Made by a program: the position numbers and the translations under genes. Positions 7,916 to 15,507 of a stretch of 45,433 nucleotides of DNA are shown here, in pieces (positions within the stretch are counted from its first letter, which is position 1; the number at the start of each line of letters is the position of its first letter). Source of the DNA: an uncultured Lactobacillaceae bacterium (GTDB lineage Bacteria; Bacillota; Bacilli; Lactobacillales; Lactobacillaceae); contig CALYQJ010000014.1 of NCBI GenBank assembly GCA_945285405.1, positions 1 to 45,433 of the forward strand, given 5' to 3'. Under the pieces are notes generated by a model. The model was not told the DNA's origin, ran no database searches, and worked only from the letters and a program-made list of their open reading frames with translations.

Positions 7916-9106
7916 ATGAAGTATGATTTTGATCATTTAGCTGATCGTTCAATTGATCAGGCCCGTAAATGGGATTTGGGGATTATGAAATCTAAGTTTC
8001 CGCATGTACGCGATGATTTTATTCCCTTATGGATTGCAGATATGGATTTTAAGGCAGCACCAGAAATTCGCCAAGCTTTAGCTGAAATGGCAGAGAATGG
8101 GGCTTATGGTTACACTTACGCTAGTGATCGCTGGTATCAAAGCGTAATTAATTGGCAAAAAGTACGTCATCATAATCAAGTAGAAAAGCCGTGGGTAACT
8201 TTAGGTTACGGGACCGTGCCCAATATGCATATTATTGTTCAGGCCTTTACTCAAGTGCATGATAAAATTATTTTGAATACGCCGGTTTATGGTCCTTTTG
8301 CTTATGCCGCACGGCATAATGATCGGGAAGTTTTAACCGTGCCATTATTAAAACATGGTCCACGCTATGATCTAGATTGGGATCGGATTGAATACGTAAT
8401 GAAAACGCAACATCCTAAATTGACTTTCTTCTGTTCACCACATAATCCATCGGGTCGGATTTGGTCACGGGATGAGATGATTCAAATGGCAGATTTATGT
8501 TTGAAATATCACGTTTTGATGGTAGTTGATGAAGTGCACAGTGAACATATTATTAAAGGTCAATTTACTTCTAGTTTGCAATTACCTCAAAAATATTATT
8601 CAAATCTGATTATGTTGACTTCGCCGAATAAAGGTTTTAATTTAGGAGGCTTAAAGCTATCTTATTCAATTATTCCTGATGATGATATTCGCCAAACTTT
8701 TAGAAAACAATATGAACGTAATTCGGTTACTTCGCCTAATGTTCCCGGACAGATTGCGATGATTACTGCTTACGAACAAGGAGCAGAATGGTTGGATCAA
8801 TCTTTAGCTTATATTAAAGAAAACCTCGCAATTACCAAGAAATTCTTAGCCGAAAGTTTTCCGGGTTGGGAAATGATGGAGATGGAATCATCTTATTTAC
8901 CTTGGATTGATGTGGCAAAATCACATCTGGATATGCATGAAATTGCTGAAAGAATGGCAGATGACGCGGGGGTAGTTGTGGGTATTGGTGATGATTATGT
9001 TGCTAATGCTGATAACTTCTTAAGATTGAATTTAGGAACCTCGCACCAAGTAATTGAAGAAGCAATGAAGCGGATGGCGCAAACTTGGCAAAAAATGATT
9101 AAATAA
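7916..9106 (+). CDS. malY: MalY/PatB-family PLP-dependent C-S lyase (aminotransferase fold)
   Basis: The 396-residue enzyme belongs to fold-type I PLP enzymes of the MalY/PatB family, cystathionine beta-lyases that cleave C-S bonds to give pyruvate, ammonia and a thiol. Hallmarks are the N-terminal PLWIADMDF, CSPHNPSGR (PLP-contacting Asn), VVDEVHSEHI (Asp to the pyridine nitrogen), the Schiff-base lysine in SPNKGFNLGG and the C-terminal LRLNLGTS Arg that binds the substrate carboxylate. It begins 15 bases after the malX stop with AGAAAGGAAA before the ATG, so the two are co-transcribed. In E. coli MalY also modulates MalT. There is no MalT here, so a second role in this operon is unknown. 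Confidence 0.9.
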   Translation: MKYDFDHLADRSIDQARKWDLGIMKSKFPHVRDDFIPLWIADMDFKAAPEIRQALAEMAENGAYGYTYASDRWYQSVINWQKVRHHNQVEKPWVTLGYGTVPNMHIIVQAFTQVHDKIILNTPVYGPFAYAARHNDREVLTVPLLKHGPRYDLDWDRIEYVMKTQHPKLTFFCSPHNPSGRIWSRDEMIQMADLCLKYHVLMVVDEVHSEHIIKGQFTSSLQLPQKYYSNLIMLTSPNKGFNLGGLKLSYSIIPDDDIRQTFRKQYERNSVTSPNVPGQIAMITAYEQGAEWLDQSLAYIKENLAITKKFLAESFPGWEMMEMESSYLPWIDVAKSHLDMHEIAERMADDAGVVVGIGDDYVANADNFLRLNLGTSHQVIEEAMKRMAQTWQKMIK

Positions 9107-9118
9107 TTTCAAAAAATA

Positions 9119-9157
9119 AACCACTAACTTAGCGAAAGCTGGTTAGTGGTTTTTTTA
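9119..9157. terminator. Bidirectional terminator between malY and the levR-like gene
   Basis: AACCACTAAC (9119-9128) pairs with GTTAGTGGTT (9142-9151). T runs lie on both sides. The plus-strand T tract runs into the stop codon of the minus-strand levR-like gene (9155-9157). Confidence 0.9.
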
Positions 9158-11695
9158 TTGGGGTAATTGATCTTTTAAAATTTCATAAATTAAGCCAATT
9201 TCATAATCATTAATCTTAATATTAAATCGTTCTTCAATTGGTTTGAGGATATCTGCCGAAATTGCCAGAAATTCTTTGATTTGGGGATTATTATCGGGAA
9301 AGATAAATGGTGTTTGATCATGATGTTTTTGCATCATGACCCGTTCAACCATTAAAGAAAGATGCAGATCTAAGTTAAGTTTAAGTTTGTAATTCAAGTG
9401 TAAATTATAATAATTTTCGTAATGCCGGACCGCGTTTTGGGAAGCTTGGATGATAATATTGGGATTTAAAAATTGCAGGCGATTTTTGATACCTTCGACC
9501 GAAAAGAAGTTTAAAAGTTGGTCAATTAATAAATTAGTGTTGCGCGGAGTTTCGCCCGCTTCTTGTAAGATGTGTTTCAGTTGCGTGGAGGAATCGGCAT
9601 CAAAGATATCATAAATATTCATCATTTTTAATTTTAAATTCGATTTAAGGTCAGTTGTAGTTAGAATTAAAATTGTATTGGCAAAGAAGGATTGGTCTTG
9701 GTTTTCGATCAAAGTTCGCAAATGTTTATAGTCAAGGGCAATAATTTTTAGATTTTTGGATAAAGCTTTTTCAAATAAAGTTTTAATTTCGTTAGATAAA
9801 CCGACACCCGACATGCAAGAAACAATGATATGGGGCTGATCGGCTAAACCTTCATAATATTGGGAATCAGTGGTTTGACCGTAATGTTTACTGGCTTGGG
9901 CAATGGTTTTAAAAGAATCATGGCGCTGGATCCGAATGCCAATATCTAAGGCCATTGCCGAACTTAGATTATTAATTACAATTAAATTTTTTTGGGAATA
10001 TTTTTTAACTTCACTAAAGATTTGACTTAAAGAGCCCATATCAAAAAGAATAATGGTGCCTTTTACTTGGGAATTTTGTTTTTGCAGATACTGTTTTACT
10101 AAGCGACTAATTTCGGTAAGTGAAATCGCTAAAGGCATATCAAAAGCTTCAAAAATATAATTCTTACAAAGGGAATTAACCACTTTTTGCATGCTAGTAG
10201 CAATTCCTTGACCGTGAGCTAATAAGATACAATTATATTGAATTGTTTCAATCCTTTTAACTAAAGGCTCCATCAGTAAGAAAAATAATAAGAAATGCTC
10301 TTTTTTTATTTTCTTGTGATGATCGATCGCGGCTAATACTTTTTCAAATAAATAGGTACTACGCGGGTATTTTATTTGGAGGTATTTTTTAAAATTAAAT
10401 TCGATTTGCACCGTTGCATTAGGCGCATAGTTGTCGATAAAGATCAAACCGAGAGCACATTGTTGCCAGTATTTTAAACTTTTAGGTAAAGTTAAGTCAT
10501 ACTTTTCAGTTAATACCGCAACAACTTTATGAGCGAGATCATGAGTGATGAGTTGTAATATTTGCTTATTTTCGGTAATGGGCATTAAATTCAATAACTT
10601 TAAAACCAAAAAACGTTGTTCGCTTAAAGGCTGTTCTTTTTTCAACGAACTGATAATTTGTTCGAGAATTTGATTAACATAAGGATTTAATCCCATCAAA
10701 TTTTGGATCAAAATCCTCATTTCGTTATGTAAATCTTTAGCTTGAGGTTTAATCACTAACGTATATTGGAGAGAATCTCCTAAGAATAAGTCTTTTTGAC
10801 TTTGGTTTTTGGTATAGAAACGCGCCACAATTAAAGTAATTTGATTCTGTAATTCTTCAATGTTTCCGGGGGCTTTGAGGGTAGTGAGCTTTTCTAAAAG
10901 TTGGACGTCGATTTTTATTTCCCGGTGAATTTTTTGGGCTTCTAATTGCAAGAAGTGAATAACTAAAGCTAAGCGTTCAATAAATGGCCTTTCATGAAAA
11001 GATGGTAATTTTGCTTGAAGGGCGATTTTTTGTTCCAATAATGGTGCGGCATCACTCAATGCTACAATGAAGCGAATTTTAGTTTGAGGGTTATTTGTCG
11101 TTTGATTGATCAGATCGATTAAGAGTTGTTGCTCTTTGATAGTCAGAGCTTGGGCGTCTTTAACAAATAAAATTCCGCGTTCTGTTGGGAAAATTTTTTT
11201 AGTGCTTAATGTTAAGGGAAGATTGGGCGCCGTAGTGGGCACAGTAAATAATTTGGTGAATTCAAAGTCATTATTAGAATAGTCTCCAGCGTTAATGGTA
11301 ACTAGGGGATCATTAGCGGTTAATAAATGTTGCTCGATTGCCGCTTCTTTAAAATGTTTTGCTAATAATCTTTTACCAGTTCCGGCTTCACCTTTGATTA
11401 ATAACGGTAAGCCACTGGGGGGATAGACTAAAGCTTCAATACAATGATTGATGATTAATTTGAGACTACCGTTAGCCCCGATTAATTGATCGAAACTGCT
11501 TTGGGGATGTTTAACAGTCCAAAAGACGGGGCGGGAATTAGTTTTGGTAACGCGCCCTTCTTTTTTTAATTGAGATAAATATGAGCTGACAACGCCACGA
11601 GTTAACCCCGCAGCTTGCGCAATTTGGATCGTTGTTACCTTTTGATCGTTAAATTTATTAATTAGAATATTATAAATTTTTTCGATTGCTTTCAT
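9155..11695 (-). CDS. LevR-like PRD/EIIA/EIIB regulator with degenerate sigma-54 activator domain
   Basis: The 846-residue protein has the LevR/ManR order: winged helix (1-60), AAA+ domain (about 65-300), PRD (about 315-440), mannose-type EIIA (about 487-600, His494 in LLAHGQG), EIIB-like (Cys in VSCMSGVG) and a C-terminal PRD (about 730-846). Family members activate sigma-54 promoters of mannose PTS operons under PTS control. Here the P-loop GEAGTGK (102-108) survives, but the GAFTGA sigma-54 contact motif is absent (the region reads LFTVPTTAP, 149-157) and the Walker B acids are altered (ILFVKDA, 175-181). I place the start at ATG 11695, seven bases after AAAGGGG. An in-frame start 13 codons earlier lacks a site. 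It is divergent from the mannose PTS operon, its likely target. Confidence 0.88.
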   Translation of the reverse strand: MKAIEKIYNILINKFNDQKVTTIQIAQAAGLTRGVVSSYLSQLKKEGRVTKTNSRPVFWTVKHPQSSFDQLIGANGSLKLIINHCIEALVYPPSGLPLLIKGEAGTGKRLLAKHFKEAAIEQHLLTANDPLVTINAGDYSNNDFEFTKLFTVPTTAPNLPLTLSTKKIFPTERGILFVKDAQALTIKEQQLLIDLINQTTNNPQTKIRFIVALSDAAPLLEQKIALQAKLPSFHERPFIERLALVIHFLQLEAQKIHREIKIDVQLLEKLTTLKAPGNIEELQNQITLIVARFYTKNQSQKDLFLGDSLQYTLVIKPQAKDLHNEMRILIQNLMGLNPYVNQILEQIISSLKKEQPLSEQRFLVLKLLNLMPITENKQILQLITHDLAHKVVAVLTEKYDLTLPKSLKYWQQCALGLIFIDNYAPNATVQIEFNFKKYLQIKYPRSTYLFEKVLAAIDHHKKIKKEHFLLFFLLMEPLVKRIETIQYNCILLAHGQGIATSMQKVVNSLCKNYIFEAFDMPLAISLTEISRLVKQYLQKQNSQVKGTIILFDMGSLSQIFSEVKKYSQKNLIVINNLSSAMALDIGIRIQRHDSFKTIAQASKHYGQTTDSQYYEGLADQPHIIVSCMSGVGLSNEIKTLFEKALSKNLKIIALDYKHLRTLIENQDQSFFANTILILTTTDLKSNLKLKMMNIYDIFDADSSTQLKHILQEAGETPRNTNLLIDQLLNFFSVEGIKNRLQFLNPNIIIQASQNAVRHYENYYNLHLNYKLKLNLDLHLSLMVERVMMQKHHDQTPFIFPDNNPQIKEFLAISADILKPIEERFNIKINDYEIGLIYEILKDQLPQ

Positions 11696-11727
11696 TAATT
11701 TCCCCTTTAAGCACAAACAGAAATAAT

Positions 11728-11768
11728 TAAGCACTAATTTCTAATGATTTTTAAAAAAATAGTGCTTA
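11728..11768. repeat. Widely spaced inverted repeat in the levR/man-PTS divergent region
   Basis: TAAGCACTA (11728-11736) and TAGTGCTTA (11760-11768) are perfect inverted arms 23 bases apart. A further TTAAGCAC-like half lies at 11707-11714. The position between divergent genes suggests an operator for the LevR-like protein. Confidence 0.5.
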
Positions 11769-11783
11769 CAATGAAGATTGTAA
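11766..11783. promoter_or_regulatory. Perfect palindrome overlapping the cre box
   Basis: TTACAAT-GAAG-ATTGTAA has 7-base perfect arms. It overlaps the cre at 11779 and the end of the wider repeat, so several proteins could compete here. Confidence 0.45.
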
Positions 11784-11792
11784 ACGATAACA
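11779..11792 (+). promoter_or_regulatory. cre box (CcpA operator) before the mannose-family PTS operon
   Basis: TGTAAACGATAACA matches the consensus TGWAANCGNTNWCA at all 14 positions. It lies 48 bases before the EIIA start codon, which suggests catabolite repression of this operon. Confidence 0.8.
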
Positions 11793-11839
11793 TTATAAAA
11801 AACTAGTTATTTGTGATTTAGAAAAAAGGAGTTTGTGTT

Positions 11840-12262
11840 TTGAAGAAATATTTGATTGCTAGCCATGGAAAGTTAGCCAGTGGGTTAAAAAGTTCACTGG
11901 AAGTATTAACGGGGATTAAGGATAACGTCACGGTCATCAATGCTTATTTAGCAGATCAGCCAGTGAACGTGGCCCAGGAAGTTCAAAAATTTCTAAAAAC
12001 TCTGAATAAAGAAGATATCGGAATTATTTTTACCGATTTAGTAGGGGGGAGTGTGAATCGGGAGGTAGTAGAACAAACTAAAGATTTAAAACAGGTTTTC
12101 GTGGTTAGTTCGGTAAATTTACCAACAATTTTGGCAGTAGTGCTAGATCAGGAACCAATGAATGTTGTCCATTTGAAAGAATTAGTTGCTAGTGCCCCAG
12201 TTGAAGTAATGAGTTTAAATTCTAATGTTGCCAGTTTGAGTGATGATGATTTTTTGGTTTAG
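11840..12262 (+). CDS. Mannose-family PTS EIIA component
   Basis: The 140-residue cytoplasmic phosphocarrier takes phosphate from HPr on the His in IASHGKLASG and passes it to EIIB. The mid-protein IIFTDLVGGSVNRE strand-loop is typical of EIIA(Man). The start is a TTG with AAAAGGAG seven bases upstream, the only start that keeps the conserved MKKYLIASHG N-terminus. It opens the A-B-C-D-deacetylase operon and is followed after 12 bases by EIIB. A perfect cre box precedes the gene. The sugar is not known; family members carry mannose, fructose, sorbose, N-acetylgalactosamine and others. Confidence 0.92.
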   Translation: MKKYLIASHGKLASGLKSSLEVLTGIKDNVTVINAYLADQPVNVAQEVQKFLKTLNKEDIGIIFTDLVGGSVNREVVEQTKDLKQVFVVSSVNLPTILAVVLDQEPMNVVHLKELVASAPVEVMSLNSNVASLSDDDFLV

Positions 12263-12274
12263 GAGGCAAGGAAA

Positions 12275-12775
12275 ATGATAAAGATGTTACGAATTGATGA
12301 GCGTTTAATTCACGGACAGGTTGCGGTAGTTTGGTCAAAAGTCTTACATGTTGATCATATTTTAGTAGCTAATGATGCAGTAGTTAATAACGAAACCCAA
12401 CAAATGACGATGAAAATGGCAGTGCCAGACAATATTAAATTTATTTGTCGCAGTGTTAGTGATGCCGCGAAAATTTTAGCTGATCCCCGAGCAGCAAAAT
12501 TGGCAATGTTTGTTGTAGTTCAAAATTTTAAAGATGCAATTAAGATTGCGCAGCCGTTGCAAGATCAAATTGCAGTAATTAATGTCGGAAATTATGGCTT
12601 ATTGCCGGTTAATCAACATGATAAGCCCCAAAAAACAATTGCCACCGCAGTCCAAGTTGATGAGGATGATTTAAAAGAAATTAAGGCTTTAGCAAAATTA
12701 CAGCCTCCATTTGAGGCTCAATTAACTCCGGATAGTCAAAGTAAAAACTTTAAAAAAATTTACGGAGGTGAATAA
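12275..12775 (+). CDS. Mannose-family PTS EIIB component
   Basis: The 166-residue EIIB carries the phosphorylated His in DERLIHGQVA near the N-terminus, followed by the usual VVWSKVL and ILVANDAV segments. It relays phosphate from EIIA to the sugar bound by EIICD. The ATG has a GGAGG site upstream (AGGAGGCAAGG), and the stop lies three bases before EIIC. Length and motifs are complete. Confidence 0.92.
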   Translation: MIKMLRIDERLIHGQVAVVWSKVLHVDHILVANDAVVNNETQQMTMKMAVPDNIKFICRSVSDAAKILADPRAAKLAMFVVVQNFKDAIKIAQPLQDQIAVINVGNYGLLPVNQHDKPQKTIATAVQVDEDDLKEIKALAKLQPPFEAQLTPDSQSKNFKKIYGGE

Positions 12776-12778
12776 CTG

Positions 12779-13594
12779 ATGTTTGGGAAAGCTTTAGGGA
12801 TTGCGTTACTCTATTACATTGTTATGTGGCTAGATGTTGCAATGGGAATTTTTCATTTAAATCGTCCCATCGTCATTGGGCCGCTAGTCGGTTTGTTATT
12901 AGGTGATTTACATACAGGAATTGTATTGGGTGCTACGTTTGAATCCGTATTTTTAGGGGTCATTGCTGTCGGTGGGGCCGTACCAGCTGATGCGACAATC
13001 GGTTCGTTAATGGGAACGGCGATTGCAATTATGACCAAAATGTCGGGGGCGAAAGCTTTAGCAGTAGGGGTACCTGTATCAGCCTTAGGGGTTTTACTGA
13101 TGCAAGTGACTTATGCTTATATGCCTTTACTTTTACCAAAAATGGATCAATTGGCGAAAAAAGGTGATGAAAAAGGGATTATTAAATATAACTTTATTAT
13201 GTCAGCTCTCTACCCGCTGCTTAATGCGATTGTGGTCTTTTTCTCTTTATTACTAGGCGTGAATGCAATTGGAAATTTATTAAAGGTAATTCCTAAGTTT
13301 GTGCAAGATGGCTTTACGGCTGCCGGAGCAATGCTTCCTGCTGTTGGTTTTGCAATGTTGTTGAATATGTTATTTAAAGGAAGATTATTTGGTTACTTTT
13401 TCTTGGGTTTTGCCTTAGTTGTATATTTGAAAATGCCAAATTTAGGGGTAGCAATTATTGCAATTGTCATTGCCTTAATGATTTATGATCTTGAACAAAA
13501 AATGATTGTTACTCAAGCAACAAACATGAAGACCGATACGGCGGTAAAACAAACTAATCAAAAAGAAATGGAAGAGGAGGACTTCTTATCATGA
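12779..13594 (+). CDS. Mannose-family PTS EIIC membrane component
   Basis: The 271-residue protein is mostly hydrophobic and forms the sugar channel together with EIID. The segment RPIVIGPLVGLLLGDLHTGIVLG is typical for the family and the C-terminal tail is polar. The ATG is preceded by ACGGAGGTG, which overlaps the end of the EIIB gene. Its stop overlaps the EIID start in an ATGA tetranucleotide, so translation is probably coupled. Confidence 0.92.
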   Translation: MFGKALGIALLYYIVMWLDVAMGIFHLNRPIVIGPLVGLLLGDLHTGIVLGATFESVFLGVIAVGGAVPADATIGSLMGTAIAIMTKMSGAKALAVGVPVSALGVLLMQVTYAYMPLLLPKMDQLAKKGDEKGIIKYNFIMSALYPLLNAIVVFFSLLLGVNAIGNLLKVIPKFVQDGFTAAGAMLPAVGFAMLLNMLFKGRLFGYFFLGFALVVYLKMPNLGVAIIAIVIALMIYDLEQKMIVTQATNMKTDTAVKQTNQKEMEEEDFLS

Positions 13595-14412
13595 GTAATA
13601 AAACAGCCCATAGTGCCCAGGATAAAAAAGTAATTAAAAAAATGTTTAATCATTCCTGGTTTCTTTTTAGCTCTTTTAATATGGTTAAAATGCAAGGGTA
13701 TGGTTATGAATATAGTATGTTACCCGCAATTGATGAGTTTTATAAAAACGATCCCGAAGGTAAAAGAGCTGCGATTGAACGCCATTCCAGTTTCTTTAAT
13801 TGTACCTATGAAACGGCACCGTTTATTATGGGCTTAAATGCCGCGATGGAAAAAGAAAATTCTTTAAATCCAGATTTTGATCCGAGTTCGATTAATGCAA
13901 TAAAAGCCGCTTTAATGGGGCCTTTATCTGGTATTGGTGATTCAATTTTTTGGGGGACCGTCCGTTTAATTGCAGCGGGAATTGGCATTCCATTAGGAAT
14001 GAAAGGTAATATTTTAGGTCCAATTTTGTTCTTAATCGTTTATCATTTACCATCAATTTTCACGCGTTATAAATTGTTAGAAATTGGCTATAATTCTGGG
14101 GAAAAATTTATTAGCAAAGCGTTTAAATCGGGATTATTTGAATTAATCACTAATTGTGCCACCATTGTCGGATTAATTATGGTTGGCGCGATGACTGCTA
14201 GTTCCGTTACCATTAAAACTGCATTAAAATGGAAAATGGCCGGAACAACTTTAAAACTTCAAGATATTTTAAATAGTATTATGCCGGGATTGTTGCCTTT
14301 AATCCTAACTTTAACGATTTTAGTTTTGCTCCGGAAAAAGGTAAAAGTAATTTATCTTTTATTTGGGGTAATTATTCTGGGCATTCTTGGAGCTTTAGTT
14401 GGCATATTTTAG
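13591..14412 (+). CDS. Mannose-family PTS EIID membrane component
   Basis: The 273-residue EIID shows the family signature around residues 28-45 (NMVKMQGYGYEYSMLPAI), the NAAMEKENS segment and the SLMGPLSGIGDSIFWG-type loop (here ALMGPLSGIGDSIFWGT). Hydrophobic segments are confined to the C-terminal half. The start overlaps the EIIC stop by four bases. A deacetylase gene follows 14 bases after the stop. Confidence 0.92.
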   Translation: MSNKTAHSAQDKKVIKKMFNHSWFLFSSFNMVKMQGYGYEYSMLPAIDEFYKNDPEGKRAAIERHSSFFNCTYETAPFIMGLNAAMEKENSLNPDFDPSSINAIKAALMGPLSGIGDSIFWGTVRLIAAGIGIPLGMKGNILGPILFLIVYHLPSIFTRYKLLEIGYNSGEKFISKAFKSGLFELITNCATIVGLIMVGAMTASSVTIKTALKWKMAGTTLKLQDILNSIMPGLLPLILTLTILVLLRKKVKVIYLLFGVIILGILGALVGIF

Positions 14413-14426
14413 AAAGGAAGTTAAAG

Positions 14427-15215
14427 ATGACCAAAAAAATTATTATTAATGCTGATGATTTCGGTATGTCTGAAGCTTTTAATTATGGAGTAATTAAAGC
14501 TTATCGGGAAGGGGTAGTTTCTTCTAGTTCAATTATGATCAACCAAGAAGCTGCACCTCATGCAATTTCACTTTTAAAAGAAGTACCAGATTTGTATGTG
14601 GGATTGCACGTCAATTTGACAACCGGAAATCCCGTTTCTGATCCGCAAAAGATTCCGACTTTAACCAAGCCTGACGGTAGTTTTATTGGTTCCCGAGATT
14701 TTAAAACTCACAAGAAGACCTTCACTTATGAAGATGCTTTGACGGAAACCAAAGCCCAAATTGAAAAATATCGCGATTTATTTGGCTTTTATCCAACCCA
14801 TATTGAACCTCATTCCGCAATGGATGATAATTCATCAAAAGCCCTTTTAGATGCAGCTAAAGAATATGGCATTCATGCAGCAGTGCCGTATCAAGGACAT
14901 TACGTTCAACCGGATGCCAGTGAATATGCGCAATTAGAATATCCGGTTGACGATAATTATATGGCGATTTTGGATCGCGGAGTGAGACCAGACGATTTCT
15001 TTAGTGATCGTTTTGGGATTTTAAAAAACCGCGATAATGGGTTAATCACTGAATTACATTTTCATCCTGGTTATTTAGACCAATACATTTTTGATCATTC
15101 AACTTTAACGATTCCGCGAGTTAGAGATTTAGCAACGCTTTGTTCCAAAGAACTTAAAGGTTGGCTTGTAGATCAGGATATTCAGCCAATTAGTTTTGGC
15201 GATTTAAAAAAATAA
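14427..15215 (+). CDS. YdjC/ChbG-family carbohydrate deacetylase
   Basis: The 262-residue cytoplasmic enzyme has the metal-binding motifs of the family: the N-terminal NADDFG, LHVNL, EPHSAMD and the late FHPGYLD. ChbG removes an N-acetyl group from chitobiose or chitotriose, in E. coli after PTS uptake, so that the inducer is recognised. Here it is the last gene of a mannose-family PTS operon, which suggests that the transported sugar is N-acetylated, perhaps a disaccharide or amino sugar. No glycosidase or deaminase is encoded nearby. A terminator follows directly. AGAAAGGAAG precedes the ATG. Confidence 0.88.
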   Translation: MTKKIIINADDFGMSEAFNYGVIKAYREGVVSSSSIMINQEAAPHAISLLKEVPDLYVGLHVNLTTGNPVSDPQKIPTLTKPDGSFIGSRDFKTHKKTFTYEDALTETKAQIEKYRDLFGFYPTHIEPHSAMDDNSSKALLDAAKEYGIHAAVPYQGHYVQPDASEYAQLEYPVDDNYMAILDRGVRPDDFFSDRFGILKNRDNGLITELHFHPGYLDQYIFDHSTLTIPRVRDLATLCSKELKGWLVDQDIQPISFGDLKK

Positions 15216-15218
15216 ATC

Positions 15219-15245
15219 AAAAACACCTTAAGGGTGTTTTTTTTT
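15219..15245 (+). terminator. Intrinsic terminator of the mannose-PTS/deacetylase operon
   Basis: AAACACC (15221-15227) pairs with GGGTGTTT (15232-15239), followed by a long T run. The remaining gap to 15507 is very AT-rich. It holds an imperfect inverted repeat (arms about 15379-15397 and 15415-15435) flanking T8, and no promoter I can place. Confidence 0.88.
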
Positions 15246-15507
15246 AAGGATCTATAGTCTATTTTTTATTAAATTAATATAAATATAATAAGATATTATT
15301 TCAAAAAAGCATTATATATCTCATTAAAAATAAAAATTTATATTTTTTTTCTTTTTTACTCCTTTTTTTATCTAAATTTTTAAAGTAACATCATTTTAAT
15401 AGTTTTTTTTAATAAAAATGACATTGCTATTTAAAGAAAATATTTTAAACTAAAAAGGCTTAATAATAATTTAGATTTGTTTAATAAAGGGGGAATTTTT
15501 TTGAATA

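Noticed and set aside
11735-11839. Sigma-54 (-24/-12) promoter before the first mannose PTS operon
   Set aside because: I looked for TGGCAC-N5-TTGC or a GG-N10-GC spacing on both strands and found none near the gene start.
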